Part shown: piece after piece, positions 7,797-16,394 of the stretch | Position numbering within the stretch: position 1 is the first letter of the stretch | Layout: the number at the start of each line of letters is the position of its first letter | Assembly (NCBI GenBank): GCA_964444365.1 | Contig: CAYUHJ010000001.1 | Span: 62,001-126,000, forward strand | Direction of reading: 5' to 3' | Origin: CAYUHJ01 sp964444365 | GTDB taxonomy: Bacteria > Planctomycetota > Planctomycetia > Gemmatales > Gemmataceae | Length of the DNA stretch: 64,000 bases | Program-made: the position numbers and the translations under genes | The notes under the pieces: generated by a model | What the model was told of the DNA's origin: nothing | Seen by the model: only the letters and a program-made list of their open reading frames with translations | Database searches by the model: none

Positions 7797-8834
7797 TCAC
7801 CGGCTCGACTTGATGGTGACCTTGTACTCGCCGGTGCAGTCGTCGTTGCCCCAGTGGCTCGGGGCGATCATGAGGAACAGCCGACCGGTCGCCGGGGCCT
7901 TCGGCTGACTGTACTTCGCCCCGAGGGCGAACACCTCGCCGGTCGGCCCGACCCGGCCGAGCAGAGCGCCGGACGGGACGAACCGCGGCCGGAGCATCCC
8001 GTTCACGACGGCCCCGCGGAGCTGGACCTGGGCCCCGCCGGGGAAGCCGGGCTGCTGACCGCTTCCCCCCTGCGGCCCGGTCATGTACACCCCCGGTTCC
8101 TGCGGCCACTGGTCGACCTTGCCGGTGGCCGTCACCTCCAGGGGAGTATCAGCGGAGACGTCGACCCCGCTGTCGAGCCACGCGGTGCCGGCGAGTCGCG
8201 CGTACTTGTCGGCCGGGACCGTCACCGTCTTCTCGGAGTTCTTTCCGACGGACCGGAACTCGCGGACCTCGGCGAGTTGCAACACCGACTCGCCGAAATA
8301 CCGCGTCAGGACCGGAACCGCCGCCGCCTCGATCCGGCCGCGGGCCGTAAACTCGTCCGTCGCGATCTGGTCGGTGCCCCTCGCGTCCAGTTTCTCCGGG
8401 GGCAGTTTCTCCTTCAACTTTGCGAGCAGCGCTTCCGCCCGCCGGACGACCTCGGCGTCGGGACTCGCGGCCGCCCGTTTCACCGCGGGCACGGCGTACT
8501 CCCCTAACCCGAGCAGTTCCTTCTCGGCGGCCTCTCGGGAGCGGAAGTCCGCCGCGCCGAGGTTCCCGGCGGCGGCCGCGACCTTCGCCTCGACCCCGGC
8601 CGGGTACCGGAACCCGAACTCGATCCGCCGGATCTCGCCGTAGGGGACCGCGAGTTTCCCGTACTTCGTCTCGACCGCGACCGACGATTCCTTCGGCTTG
8701 ACCCGGAACGTGCTCCCGTCCGCCATGACGACTTCGAATTCGGGCGGGCCGGCCGCCTCCTTCTCGGCCCCCCGTCCGAGCGCCGCCCACAAGCCGAGTG
8801 CGACCACGACCGCCGCCGGAAACGCGACCTTCAT
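7797..8834 (-). CDS. Secreted protein with LecA-like lectin domain
   Basis: A 345-residue protein with a signal peptide (MKVAFPAAVVVALGLWAALG). Residues about 35-75 form a short beta-rich domain (VMADGSTFRVKP...YGEIRRIEFG). Residues 80-150 are a helical HEAT-like segment. The C-terminal 120 residues match the galactose-binding LecA (PA-IL) family pattern: WLDSGVDVSADTPLEVTATG, then GALLGRVG, and APATGRLFLMI with a DDCTGEYKVTI end. LecA-like domains are frequent in planctomycete secreted proteins. The ligand is unknown. It is transcribed toward the neighbouring HEAT/propeller gene, and the shared HEAT-plus-beta design suggests a related role. Confidence 0.72.
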   Translation of the reverse strand: MKVAFPAAVVVALGLWAALGRGAEKEAAGPPEFEVVMADGSTFRVKPKESSVAVETKYGKLAVPYGEIRRIEFGFRYPAGVEAKVAAAAGNLGAADFRSREAAEKELLGLGEYAVPAVKRAAASPDAEVVRRAEALLAKLKEKLPPEKLDARGTDQIATDEFTARGRIEAAAVPVLTRYFGESVLQLAEVREFRSVGKNSEKTVTVPADKYARLAGTAWLDSGVDVSADTPLEVTATGKVDQWPQEPGVYMTGPQGGSGQQPGFPGGAQVQLRGAVVNGMLRPRFVPSGALLGRVGPTGEVFALGAKYSQPKAPATGRLFLMIAPSHWGNDDCTGEYKVTIKSSR

Positions 8835-8978
8835 GCCCAGCCCTCCGAAGACACGGCCACGCGAACGACCTCGAACGCCCGTCCCATGTTCGCACAGATC
8901 GCGGACGGTGCAAGCCTTCGCCTGCGCTTCTCCGCAGGAGCCGTACGCCCCCGACCTGTGTCGCCGGCCGTTCCGGTG

Positions 8979-8984
8979 TAGACT
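8979..8984 (+). promoter_or_regulatory. Candidate -10 box TAGACT for moxR
   Basis: The hexamer TAGACT lies 22 bases before the moxR start in a short AT-richer patch (gtgtagactgagtagatcg). It fits the window-wide TAnnnT pattern. No convincing -35 element is visible. Confidence 0.4.
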
Positions 8985-9006
8985 GAGTAGATCGTTTTTC
9001 GTCCGA

Positions 9007-10077
9007 ATGCCTGGAGTTCCGGTGGCCAAACCCGACATGGAAATTCCGATCGCCGCCCCGCTCGGGGACGACGACCTCGCCCTGGCCGAGAAACTGCGGG
9101 CCGGGTGCGCGAACCTCCTCGCCGAGTGCGAGAAGGTCATCGTCGGCCAGCGCGACGTGATGGAACAACTCCTCCTCGCGGTGCTCGCTCGCGGCCACTG
9201 CCTGCTCGTCGGCGTGCCGGGGCTGGCGAAGACGCTGATGGTCCGCACCCTTGCGGACGGCATGAACCTGTCCTTCAGCCGGGTGCAGTTCACCCCGGAC
9301 CTGATGCCGACGGACATCACCGGGACGGAAATCCTCTACGACGACAAGGCCACTGGCCAGAAGGGTTTTCGCTTCGTCCACGGCCCCGTCTTCGCGAACA
9401 TCGTCCTCGCCGACGAAATCAACCGCACCCCACCGAAGACGCAGGCCGCGCTGCTGGAGGCGATGCAGGAACGGCAAGTGACCGTCGCCGGGACGCGGCA
9501 CAAGCTGCCGGACCCGTTCTTCGTGCTAGCCACGCAGAACCCCATCGAGCAGGAGGGAACTTACCCGTTGCCGGAAGCGCAGCAGGACCGGTTCATGTTC
9601 AACATCCGCGTCGAGTATCCTGCCGAAGCGGAGGAAGAAGCGATCATCGCGGCGACCACGTCCGGTCACAAACCGACGCTGAGCCGGGTCGTTTCGAGCG
9701 AGGACATCCTCGGGATGCAGGAACTCGTCCTCAAGGTTCCCGCCGCCAGTTATGTGATCCGCTACGCCGCCCGCCTCACCCGCGCGACCCGCCCGAAAAC
9801 CGCCCCCGGCGAAGCGACGACGCCGGTGCCGGACTTCGTGAAGCAGTACGTCAGCTGGGGTGCCGGCCCGCGTGCCGGTCAGAGCCTCATCCTCGCGGCG
9901 AAGGCGAGGGCGCTCTTGCACGGGCGAACGTATGTGGCCCTGGAAGACGTAAAAGCGGTCGCGTTGCCGGTGCTCCGCCATCGGGTGATGACGAACTACC
10001 ACGCCGAGGCGGAAGGAATTTCCTCCGACCAGATCGTGACGCGGCTGTTGCAGAGCGTACCGCGGGAGGAGAAGTAG
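9007..10077 (+). CDS. MoxR-family AAA+ ATPase
   Basis: A 356-residue AAA+ ATPase with Walker A GVPGLAKT (69-76), Walker B VLADEINR (133-140), sensor-1 region ATQNPIEQEGTYPLPEAQ and QDRFMF after it. MoxR proteins act as chaperones that activate partners carrying von Willebrand A domains, usually a DUF58 protein encoded next door. Here the DUF58 gene follows 1.5 kb later, after a SUFU-domain gene and a GNAT gene. The start is ATG 9007; GTG 9022 and ATG 9037 are alternatives. The gene stops 2 bases before the SUFU start. Confidence 0.93.
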   Translation: MPGVPVAKPDMEIPIAAPLGDDDLALAEKLRAGCANLLAECEKVIVGQRDVMEQLLLAVLARGHCLLVGVPGLAKTLMVRTLADGMNLSFSRVQFTPDLMPTDITGTEILYDDKATGQKGFRFVHGPVFANIVLADEINRTPPKTQAALLEAMQERQVTVAGTRHKLPDPFFVLATQNPIEQEGTYPLPEAQQDRFMFNIRVEYPAEAEEEAIIAATTSGHKPTLSRVVSSEDILGMQELVLKVPAASYVIRYAARLTRATRPKTAPGEATTPVPDFVKQYVSWGAGPRAGQSLILAAKARALLHGRTYVALEDVKAVALPVLRHRVMTNYHAEAEGISSDQIVTRLLQSVPREEK

Positions 10078-10079
10078 CG

Positions 10080-10667
10080 ATGAGTGGGAAGCCGTCCAAG
10101 AAGAACATTGCGATCGCGAAACATGCTGTCTCGGTTTTCGGCGGTGTCCCCAAGATTCTCGCGTATAGTCACGACCATTCCGAACTGACTGTGGATTTGT
10201 TGAGTTGCACGGATGCAAAAGCTGATACGGTGTCGTATTCCACAATCCGGCTTCCGGATCACACGCTGCGTCTCAACAATAAGAAATCCGCACTCGGCGT
10301 TGAGTTGGCCGCGGTATCCATGCAGGCTGATTTGGCGTTCCCGAGTATTGTGGTCGGATGCGCGTTCCAGATCATGAAATCAGGCAGTTTGCCGACTCCG
10401 GGCGATTGTATTGAGAACGTTCTCTCAGAGTTCATCCCCGACGCAGAGTTGAAGCATGTTTATCTGACTGCGCCGTTCCCCTGGGAGGACGCATTGAACT
10501 CATTGCAGGTCGGCGGCAAATCAATCGCATGGCTTATGTTGGTTCCGATCACGGATGGGGAATTGGTTTACAAGAAGCGAAATGGCTCAGACGCACTGGA
10601 TGAGCTTTTTGAATCGCGCGGCGTTGCGTATCAGGATACCGCTCGATCATGCCTGATTGGGCGGTAG
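10080..10667 (+). CDS. Suppressor-of-fused (SUFU) domain protein
   Basis: A 195-residue protein. The ending APFPWEDALNSLQVGGKSIAW...LVPITDGELVYKKRNGSDALDELF matches the bacterial SUFU-domain pattern, in which a 'PPFPFE.. VELGGKTVHWLLLVPIS' block precedes 'GSDALEELFE'. SUFU domains are protein-binding folds found in animal hedgehog regulation and in scattered bacterial proteins, some of them toxin-immunity proteins. The gene begins two bases after the moxR stop. Its base composition and codon use are clearly AT-richer than moxR and the GNAT gene, suggesting recent acquisition. The role in this operon is unknown. Confidence 0.82.
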   Translation: MSGKPSKKNIAIAKHAVSVFGGVPKILAYSHDHSELTVDLLSCTDAKADTVSYSTIRLPDHTLRLNNKKSALGVELAAVSMQADLAFPSIVVGCAFQIMKSGSLPTPGDCIENVLSEFIPDAELKHVYLTAPFPWEDALNSLQVGGKSIAWLMLVPITDGELVYKKRNGSDALDELFESRGVAYQDTARSCLIGR

Positions 10668-10701
10668 TCATCGTCATTTTGCAGCGTGAGGAGATTTCGT
10701 A

Positions 10702-11553
10702 ATGCCCACCAATCCCCACTTCCGCGTCCGCGAAATGTCGCCCTCCGATCTGGAGACGGTTCGCGGCTGGGCCGACGGGGAAGGGTGGAACCCCGGACGG
10801 CACGACGCGGCCGTCTTTCACGCGACCGACCCGAACGGGTTCTTCCTCGGCGAACTCGACGGCGTCCCGATTTCGAGCGTGTCCCTCGTCGCTTACGACT
10901 CTCGGTACGGCTTCCTCGGGCTGTACATCGTTCGCCCCGAGTTTCGGGGCAAGGGCTTTGGCATCGCCACCTGGCGGGAAGCGATCCAGTACGCGGGGGA
11001 CCGGAACGTCGGCCTCGACGGGGTGGTCGCCCAGCAAGACAACTACCGGAAGTCCGGGTTCCGGCTCGCGTACACGAACCTCCGGTACAGGGCCGTCGGC
11101 GGCGAGGCATACGTCCCCGGAACCGAGCCGCTCGCTTCCGTCCCGTTCGCCGAGTTGCTGGAATACGACCGCCGACATTTCCCCGCACCCCGGCCCGAGT
11201 TCCTGAAGCGATGGATCGTCTCGCCCGGTGCGACCGCTCTCGCCTGCGTCCCCGGCGGCAGGCTCACCGGCTACGGCGTCGTCCGCCCCGCCGCGGACGG
11301 TTTTCGCATCGGCCCCCTCTTCGCGGACGACCCCGCCACGGCCGACGTTCTTTATCGCGGTCTGCTCGCGGCGGTTCCCGATGCACCCGTCAACATCGAC
11401 GTGCCCGACGATACCGCCAACCCGGATGCCGGGGAAATGATGCGACGATACAACCTCTCGCCGCTCTTCCCGACGGCGAGAATGTACACGCAAGACCCGC
11501 CCGCCATCGCGATGCGGCAGGTTTACGGCGTCACGACACTCGAACTCGGATGA
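10702..11553 (+). CDS. GNAT acetyltransferase with C-terminal Acetyltransf_18-like domain
   Basis: A 283-residue protein. The N-terminal half is a GNAT fold with the acetyl-CoA binding stretch VRPEFRGKGFGIATWREA (about residues 78-95). The C-terminal half (about 160-280; LACVPGGRLTGYGVVRPAADG and GPLFADDP) resembles the second domain of YitH/YitI-type acetyltransferases. The start ATG follows a gaggag ribosome site. The substrate cannot be named. It sits between the SUFU gene and the DUF58 gene on the same strand, with a 4-base gap to the latter. Confidence 0.82.
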   Translation: MPTNPHFRVREMSPSDLETVRGWADGEGWNPGRHDAAVFHATDPNGFFLGELDGVPISSVSLVAYDSRYGFLGLYIVRPEFRGKGFGIATWREAIQYAGDRNVGLDGVVAQQDNYRKSGFRLAYTNLRYRAVGGEAYVPGTEPLASVPFAELLEYDRRHFPAPRPEFLKRWIVSPGATALACVPGGRLTGYGVVRPAADGFRIGPLFADDPATADVLYRGLLAAVPDAPVNIDVPDDTANPDAGEMMRRYNLSPLFPTARMYTQDPPAIAMRQVYGVTTLELG

Positions 11554-11557
11554 CCGG

Positions 11558-12454
11558 ATGAAACACCTCCCCGCCGACGTCATCGCTCGCATCGACCGCC
11601 TCGAACTGGAGGCGAAGCAGGTCGTCGAGGGCTACCTGTCCGGCCGGCACCGCAGTCCGCGGCACGGGTTTGCCGTCGAGTTCGCCCAGCACCGCGAGTA
11701 CGCCCCCGGCGACGACATTCGCCACATCGACTGGAAGGTCTTCGCCCGCACCGACCGCTACCACCTCAAGCAGTACGAACAGGAAACGAACCTCGTCGCG
11801 TGGCTCGTCGTCGATGCGTCGGAGTCGATGAAGGTCGGCACCGTCGCCCGGCCGGACGGGTCGGCGATCACGAAGTACGACGCGGCGTGCGTCTTGGCCG
11901 CGGCGATGGCGCACCTGATCGTCGGGCAGACGGACTCGGCCGGGCTCGTCGTCGTGACGGACCGGCCGCGGATGATGGCCCGGCCGTCGGCCCAGCCGGG
12001 GCAGGTCCGCGAAATCCTCCGCGGCCTCGGCGACGAACCGTCCGATGCGGTGTCGTCCGGGGGCAAGGCCCTCCGCGACCTCGGCTCCGTGCTCGGCCGG
12101 CGCGGCGTCGTGTTCGCGTTCGGGGACTTCCTCGACGACGCGGCCGACCTCGTCTCGGGGCTGCGGATCCTGCGGTCGCAGAAGCACGAAATCGCCTTGT
12201 TTCAGGTGCTGGACGCGGCCGAGGTCGACTTCCCGTTCCGGCACCCGACGCTCTTCCGCGGGCTCGAAGGGCTCCCCGAAATCGCGACCGACCCGCTCGG
12301 CGTTCGCGACAGCTACCTCGCGGAGTTCGGCAAGCACGTCGCGGAAGTTGAGGCGGCTTGCCGCAGCATGGAAGTCGACTACACCCGCGTGCGGACGGAC
12401 GACGACCTCGGCATGGTGCTGGCCGCGTACCTGCAACGGCGAAAAGGGCGGTAG
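11558..12454 (+). CDS. DUF58 / von Willebrand A-like protein
   Basis: A 298-residue protein with the DUF58 core YAPGDDIRHIDWKVFART (about 49-66), followed by a vWA-like domain beginning VVDASESMK (MIDAS-type DxSxS) near residues 85-93. There is no obvious transmembrane segment. DUF58 proteins are the usual partners of MoxR ATPases, and in many bacteria they link to BatA-like and transglutaminase genes that are absent here. Its stop codon directly abuts the stop of the convergent GT4 gene with no spacer. Confidence 0.9.
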   Translation: MKHLPADVIARIDRLELEAKQVVEGYLSGRHRSPRHGFAVEFAQHREYAPGDDIRHIDWKVFARTDRYHLKQYEQETNLVAWLVVDASESMKVGTVARPDGSAITKYDAACVLAAAMAHLIVGQTDSAGLVVVTDRPRMMARPSAQPGQVREILRGLGDEPSDAVSSGGKALRDLGSVLGRRGVVFAFGDFLDDAADLVSGLRILRSQKHEIALFQVLDAAEVDFPFRHPTLFRGLEGLPEIATDPLGVRDSYLAEFGKHVAEVEAACRSMEVDYTRVRTDDDLGMVLAAYLQRRKGR

Positions 12455-13639
12455 TCAGGCGGCGGCACGGGAGGTGCGTTCCGGGGCGAGGCCGAGAACC
12501 TGCCGGTAGACGGCCATCGTTTCGCAGGCGGCGCGGTCCCAGGAAAAGGTGCGGGCGTAGGCGATGCGGTTCGCCTTGGTCGCGGCGGAAACGTCCGGGT
12601 TTGCGGCCACTTCCCGCATCGCGTCGCGCCAACCGGACAGATCATCGGGCGGAAGCAAGCGGGCGTGCGGGCCGACCACCTCGCGCACGGCGGGGTCGGT
12701 CGAGGCGAGGACGCTGCCGCCGACGGCAAGCATTTCCACGGGCGGGAAGCCGAACCCTTCGTAGTGGCTGGGGTACAGCAGGGCGGTCGCCCCCGCGTAC
12801 AGCCCCGGCAAGTCCGCGTCCGGGACGTAGCCGAGGTGCCGCGCCCCGGCGGGTGCGGCGGTCGCGTCGAAGTATTCGCGATCCGCTTCCGACTTCCACC
12901 CCCACGGCCCAGCGAGAACAAGTGGACACGCTTCGCGGACTGACGCGGGCAGGTCGACGAACGCCCGCATCACGGCCGCGAGGTTCTTCCGGGGCTCGAT
13001 CGTGCCGACGCACAGGAAGTAACTCGTCGGCAAGTTGTGACGAGCCCGCACCCCCGCGATCGCATCGGCGGGCAGGGGCCGGAAGCCGGGGTTCACCCCG
13101 TTTTGGACGGCGGTCACGCGGTGCGGCGAAATTCCCAGCAGTTCGATCGCTTCCCGCCGCACGGCCTCCGACACGACGATGACGTGATCCGCGCGTTCCA
13201 GCCCCCGGCGGAAGTGGCGGTCGTGGAAGCGGACGCGGTCCGTCGGGTGCCACTGCGGGAACCTCACGACGGACAGGTCGTGGACGGTCACGACGGTCGG
13301 CAGGTGAGAGCGGTACGGGACGAAGTTCGGCTCGTGGTACAGGTCGAACGGGAACGTGCGGGAGTACGCCTCGAAGTGGACGGCCGACGCGAGTTTCGCG
13401 ACTTCCTTCGCGGAATCCCGGAGCTTCGCGGCGAGGCCGGGGCGAACCGGTTTCTTCCCGCCGCCCGTCGGCTTCGGTCTGTTGAACCGCTTCACCCAGC
13501 CGCCGACGCGGTCGCCGGGGTAGAGCGTGAAGGCGTCCGCGGGGTTGTGCGATTGCAGGTGGGCGTGCAACTGCGCGACGTGGTGCCCGACGCCGGTCTT
13601 CGGCTTCAGCGCGGCCAGTCCGTTGAGCAGCACCCGCAT
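12455..13639 (-). CDS. Glycosyltransferase family 4
   Basis: A 394-residue GT-B enzyme of the mannosyltransferase type. The N-terminal domain starts MRVLLNGLAALKPKTGVGHH; the nucleotide-sugar domain has GTIEPRKNL (about 213-221) and the E-x7-E signature in SHYEGFGFPPVEML (about 293-306). It is the last gene of the export operon permease - ATPase - GT2 - GT4. The products of these genes probably assemble and export a surface polysaccharide. The gene ends exactly where the DUF58 gene ends on the other strand. Confidence 0.9.
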   Translation of the reverse strand: MRVLLNGLAALKPKTGVGHHVAQLHAHLQSHNPADAFTLYPGDRVGGWVKRFNRPKPTGGGKKPVRPGLAAKLRDSAKEVAKLASAVHFEAYSRTFPFDLYHEPNFVPYRSHLPTVVTVHDLSVVRFPQWHPTDRVRFHDRHFRRGLERADHVIVVSEAVRREAIELLGISPHRVTAVQNGVNPGFRPLPADAIAGVRARHNLPTSYFLCVGTIEPRKNLAAVMRAFVDLPASVREACPLVLAGPWGWKSEADREYFDATAAPAGARHLGYVPDADLPGLYAGATALLYPSHYEGFGFPPVEMLAVGGSVLASTDPAVREVVGPHARLLPPDDLSGWRDAMREVAANPDVSAATKANRIAYARTFSWDRAACETMAVYRQVLGLAPERTSRAAA

Positions 13640-13654
13640 CCGTGACTCCGTCCG

Positions 13655-14674
13655 CTACAGAATTCGCCGCCGCACCGCGTGTCGCTCGCCCAGCACGACC
13701 GGGACGAGCGCGAGGTACGACACCGCCGCCGCCGCCACCGCCCGGGCGATCCGCCACCGGCCGCGGCCGGTCGCCGCACGGAATACCGCCTGACCCACCT
13801 TCGCCGCCAGACCGATCGCGGACCACAGGGCCAGGAACGGATCGGCGTTCCGCAATGCGGTCAAGGCCCGGTTGCGCTCCACGTAAAAGTGAAACAGCGG
13901 CGACTGATCCCCGGCGGCGGCCCCGTGGACGTGTCGGACCAGCGACCGCGGCGCGTAGCGAACGGTGCCGCCGGCGAGTTGGAGTCGCCAAAAATAGTCG
14001 AGGTCCTCGTAATAGACGAAGTACCGCGGGTCGAGGAGCGGTTCCCCTGGGGGCGGAGCGGGCACGGCGATCGCGGCCCCGCACCCGGCGAAGGCGGGAA
14101 TCGCTTCCTCGTACTGGCCGATGTCCCGTTCGCGGAAGCCCCGGTCGGCCCCGCGGCCGTCCCGCAGCAGGAACGACCCGGCGCTGTTGATGAGGGTGGG
14201 ATCGTGGGCGAAGACCAGCTTCGACGCGACCGCCGTGGCCCCGGACTCGTCCCGTTCGCGGAGGAGTTCTTCGAGCCAGAACGGGTCCGCAATGGTGTCG
14301 TTGTTGAGCAGAACGAGCGTGCCACCGCGGGCGTGCCGGGCGGCGACGTTGTTCCCTTCCGCGAAGCCGGTGTTGGTCGAGAGCGGAAGCAGCTTCACCC
14401 ACGGGAACCGCGTCCGCACCAGTTCGGCGGAGCCGTCCGCGGAGGCGTTGTCGACGAGGATCACTTCAAACCGGTCGCGGGGAAACGTCTGATTTTCGAG
14501 AGCATTCAAGCACGCGGGGAGGTGCTTCGCCCCGTTGTAGTTGACGATGAGGACGGAAACGCAGAACCCCTCCCCCGGCCCCTCCCCGAAGCGGAGAGGG
14601 GAGGAAGAAGGGTTTGTCTCCCCCTCTCCGCTTTGGGAAGGGGGTAGGGGGGAGGGGTTTCTGGTCCGCGTCAC
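13655..14674 (-). CDS. Glycosyltransferase family 2 with repeat-encoded N-terminus
   Basis: A 339-residue GT2 enzyme with VSVLIVNYNG at the domain start, VDNASADGS, GFAEGNN, LLNNDT and YYEDLDYFWR; this is the WbbL/rhamnosyltransferase-like group. One or two C-terminal hydrophobic helices follow. The domain only begins at about residue 39. The first 38 codons come from a GC-rich inverted repeat (14564-14660), and no start codon lies between the repeat and the domain. The GTG at 14674 overlaps the ABC ATPase stop as GTGA and is in frame, so translation probably reads through the repeat. Confidence 0.85.
   Translation of the reverse strand: MTRTRNPSPLPPSQSGEGETNPSSSPLRFGEGPGEGFCVSVLIVNYNGAKHLPACLNALENQTFPRDRFEVILVDNASADGSAELVRTRFPWVKLLPLSTNTGFAEGNNVAARHARGGTLVLLNNDTIADPFWLEELLRERDESGATAVASKLVFAHDPTLINSAGSFLLRDGRGADRGFRERDIGQYEEAIPAFAGCGAAIAVPAPPPGEPLLDPRYFVYYEDLDYFWRLQLAGGTVRYAPRSLVRHVHGAAAGDQSPLFHFYVERNRALTALRNADPFLALWSAIGLAAKVGQAVFRAATGRGRWRIARAVAAAAVSYLALVPVVLGERHAVRRRIL
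14564..14660. repeat. Family B (CCCCTCxCCCC) inverted repeat, coding
   Basis: A left block (about 14564-14594) and a right block (about 14628-14660) are imperfect inverted copies rich in cccctccccc, with two further short GAGAGGGG/CCCCTCTC elements between them. The repeat family recurs at 32949-33047, 46333-46485 and 61684-61816. Here it lies inside the reading frame of the GT2 gene and encodes a Pro/Ser/Gly-rich peptide. Confidence 0.85.
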
Positions 14675-15471
14675 GCCGCGGTCCGCGCGGGTTCGCTGTC
14701 CGTCGTTCCGCCGACGTGCGACCCCGTCTGCGGCCGGTGGACGCTCGCCTGGTACGCGGCCACCACCTCGGCGGGCTTGCCCTGGCGGACGATCCGGCCG
14801 TGTTCCATCCAGAGTACCTGCGTACACAGCGTCTGAATCGAACCGAGGTCGTGGCTGACCATGACCATCAGGCTCGCGGTCGCCATCATCTCCTTCATCC
14901 GCTTCGTGGCCTTCTGCTGGAACGCCATGTCCCCGACGCTGAGCACCTCGTCGACGAGCAGGACTTCCGGCTCGATGGCGGTGGCGATGGAGAACGCGAG
15001 GCGGATCATCATCCCCGCGGAGTAGTACCGCACCGGGATGTTCAAAAAGTCCCCGAGCTCGGTGAACTCCGCGATGCCGGCGATCTTCGACTTGAGCGTC
15101 TTCGGCGTCTCGCCCTGGAGGTAGGCGCGGTACTTGATGTTGTCCCAGCCGTTGGCGTCCGGCTCGAACCCGAGCGCGATGTCGAACAGCGAGCAGACGC
15201 GGCCCTCGACGACGCGGTGGCCGGACGTCGGGGGGTACACGCCGGCGAGCATCTTGAGCATCGTCGACTTGCCGGCCCCGTTGTGGCCGATGATGCCGAT
15301 GCGGTCGCCGTCGGTCGCGGTGAGGTTGATCCCGGACAGGGCGTGGACCGCCACCTGCGGGTTCCGCGTCGGCAGGAACAGCCCGCGGACGAGGTACTCC
15401 TTCAGCGACACTTTTCGCTGCGAGCGGATCGTGAACGTCAGGTTCAGGTCGGTGAGTTCGATCTTGGCCAT
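14671..15471 (-). CDS. Polysaccharide ABC exporter, ATP-binding subunit (Wzt/KpsT-like)
   Basis: A 266-residue ATPase with Walker A GHNGAGKST (about 63-71), a signature region YYSAGMMIRLAFS, and Walker B VLLVDEVLSVGD. This signature and the N-terminal 'LSGINLTATDGDRIGIIG' are typical of Wzt/TagH/KpsT exporters of O-antigen, teichoic acid or capsule. There is no C-terminal carbohydrate-binding domain, so it resembles KpsT/TagH more than the long E. coli O9a Wzt. Its partner permease lies upstream, separated by a family A palindrome, and its stop overlaps the GT2 start. Confidence 0.92.
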   Translation of the reverse strand: MAKIELTDLNLTFTIRSQRKVSLKEYLVRGLFLPTRNPQVAVHALSGINLTATDGDRIGIIGHNGAGKSTMLKMLAGVYPPTSGHRVVEGRVCSLFDIALGFEPDANGWDNIKYRAYLQGETPKTLKSKIAGIAEFTELGDFLNIPVRYYSAGMMIRLAFSIATAIEPEVLLVDEVLSVGDMAFQQKATKRMKEMMATASLMVMVSHDLGSIQTLCTQVLWMEHGRIVRQGKPAEVVAAYQASVHRPQTGSHVGGTTDSEPARTAA

Positions 15472-15504
15472 CGGCCCCGTCCGTGGAGTAGGCGAATCGT
15501 CTCG

Positions 15505-15574
15505 TAGGTCGGGCCGAGTCTTCGAGGCCCGACGGGAAGCGCAATGTCGGGCCTCGAAGCTCGGCCCGACCCAC
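15505..15574. repeat. Family A palindrome between permease and ATPase genes
   Basis: The left arm at 15505-15533 is identical to bases 211-239; the right arm at 15546-15573 pairs with it apart from a one-base gap and changes at the outer end. The TAG edge faces the ATPase gene, but no gene reads into it on the plus strand. It lies inside an operon, 14 bases beyond the permease stop, so it may act on mRNA stability or relative expression rather than as a terminator. Confidence 0.88.
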
Positions 15575-15587
15575 AAACCCAGCCGTC

Positions 15588-16394
15588 TTAGAGCTGGAAA
15601 ATCAGCTTCTTCTGCAGCCACGCGATCGTCCCGCAGGCGAGCCCGAAGGCGACCGCACTGAGCACGCACCCTTGCAGGTACAGCGCGGTCGCCGGGGCCT
15701 CGCCCAGGGTCAACGGCCCGCGGATGAGTTCGAGGTAGACGTTCACCGGGTTGATGTCGACGAGCCAGGACAGCCCCTTCGCGTCGAGCACCTGCCGGGT
15801 GTACATGATCGGCGTCAGGAAGAAGAACAGTTGCGCCCCGACTTCGCACAGGTGCTGGGTGTCGTGGAAGTACACGGTCGCGAACGCGGCGAGGGTCGCG
15901 ATCGACCACGCGAACACGAACGCGAGCAAGATTCCGGGCACCGCGGACGGGATGCCGTTGAGCAGGTCGACGGAGTCGCCGTTCGGCAGGGCGGGTTGCA
16001 GCACCACCACCATCGCGAGGACGACGCCGAGCGCGATCAGGAAGTGGATCGCGGTCCCCATCACCGTGCGGAGCGGGTAAATGCCGTAGGGCAGCGGGCA
16101 CTGGCGGATGTACGACTCGTTCCGGACGAACGTCGAACACCCGGACAGCAGCGAGTTCCGGAGGAAGTCCCAGACCGCGAACCCGCCGATGAGGTAGCAG
16201 CCGTAGACGCGCCAGTCCGCGATCTTCATCAGGTCCTTGAACACGACGCAGAAGACGGCCGCCATCGCCAGCGGGTTGACGAGCGACCACCCGAGGCCGA
16301 GCACGGAGCGGCGGTACTTCTGGCGGAGGTCCATCTGGACCAGCGACATCCAGAAGTGGCGGTACGTCCAAACCGCCTGCAAGTGGTGGGTCAT
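15588..16394 (-). CDS. Polysaccharide ABC exporter, permease subunit (Wzm/KpsM-like)
   Basis: A 268-residue ABC-2 type permease with six predicted membrane helices. The N-terminal cytoplasmic stretch LVQMDLRQKYRRSVLGLGW is the hallmark of the family; later come FFFLTPIMYTRQ and a terminal positively charged LQKKLIFQL. With the downstream ATPase and two glycosyltransferases it forms a lipid-linked glycan export set. The start chosen, MTHHLQAVWTYRHF, gives the usual length of about 260-270. Confidence 0.92.
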   Translation of the reverse strand: MTHHLQAVWTYRHFWMSLVQMDLRQKYRRSVLGLGWSLVNPLAMAAVFCVVFKDLMKIADWRVYGCYLIGGFAVWDFLRNSLLSGCSTFVRNESYIRQCPLPYGIYPLRTVMGTAIHFLIALGVVLAMVVVLQPALPNGDSVDLLNGIPSAVPGILLAFVFAWSIATLAAFATVYFHDTQHLCEVGAQLFFFLTPIMYTRQVLDAKGLSWLVDINPVNVYLELIRGPLTLGEAPATALYLQGCVLSAVAFGLACGTIAWLQKKLIFQL

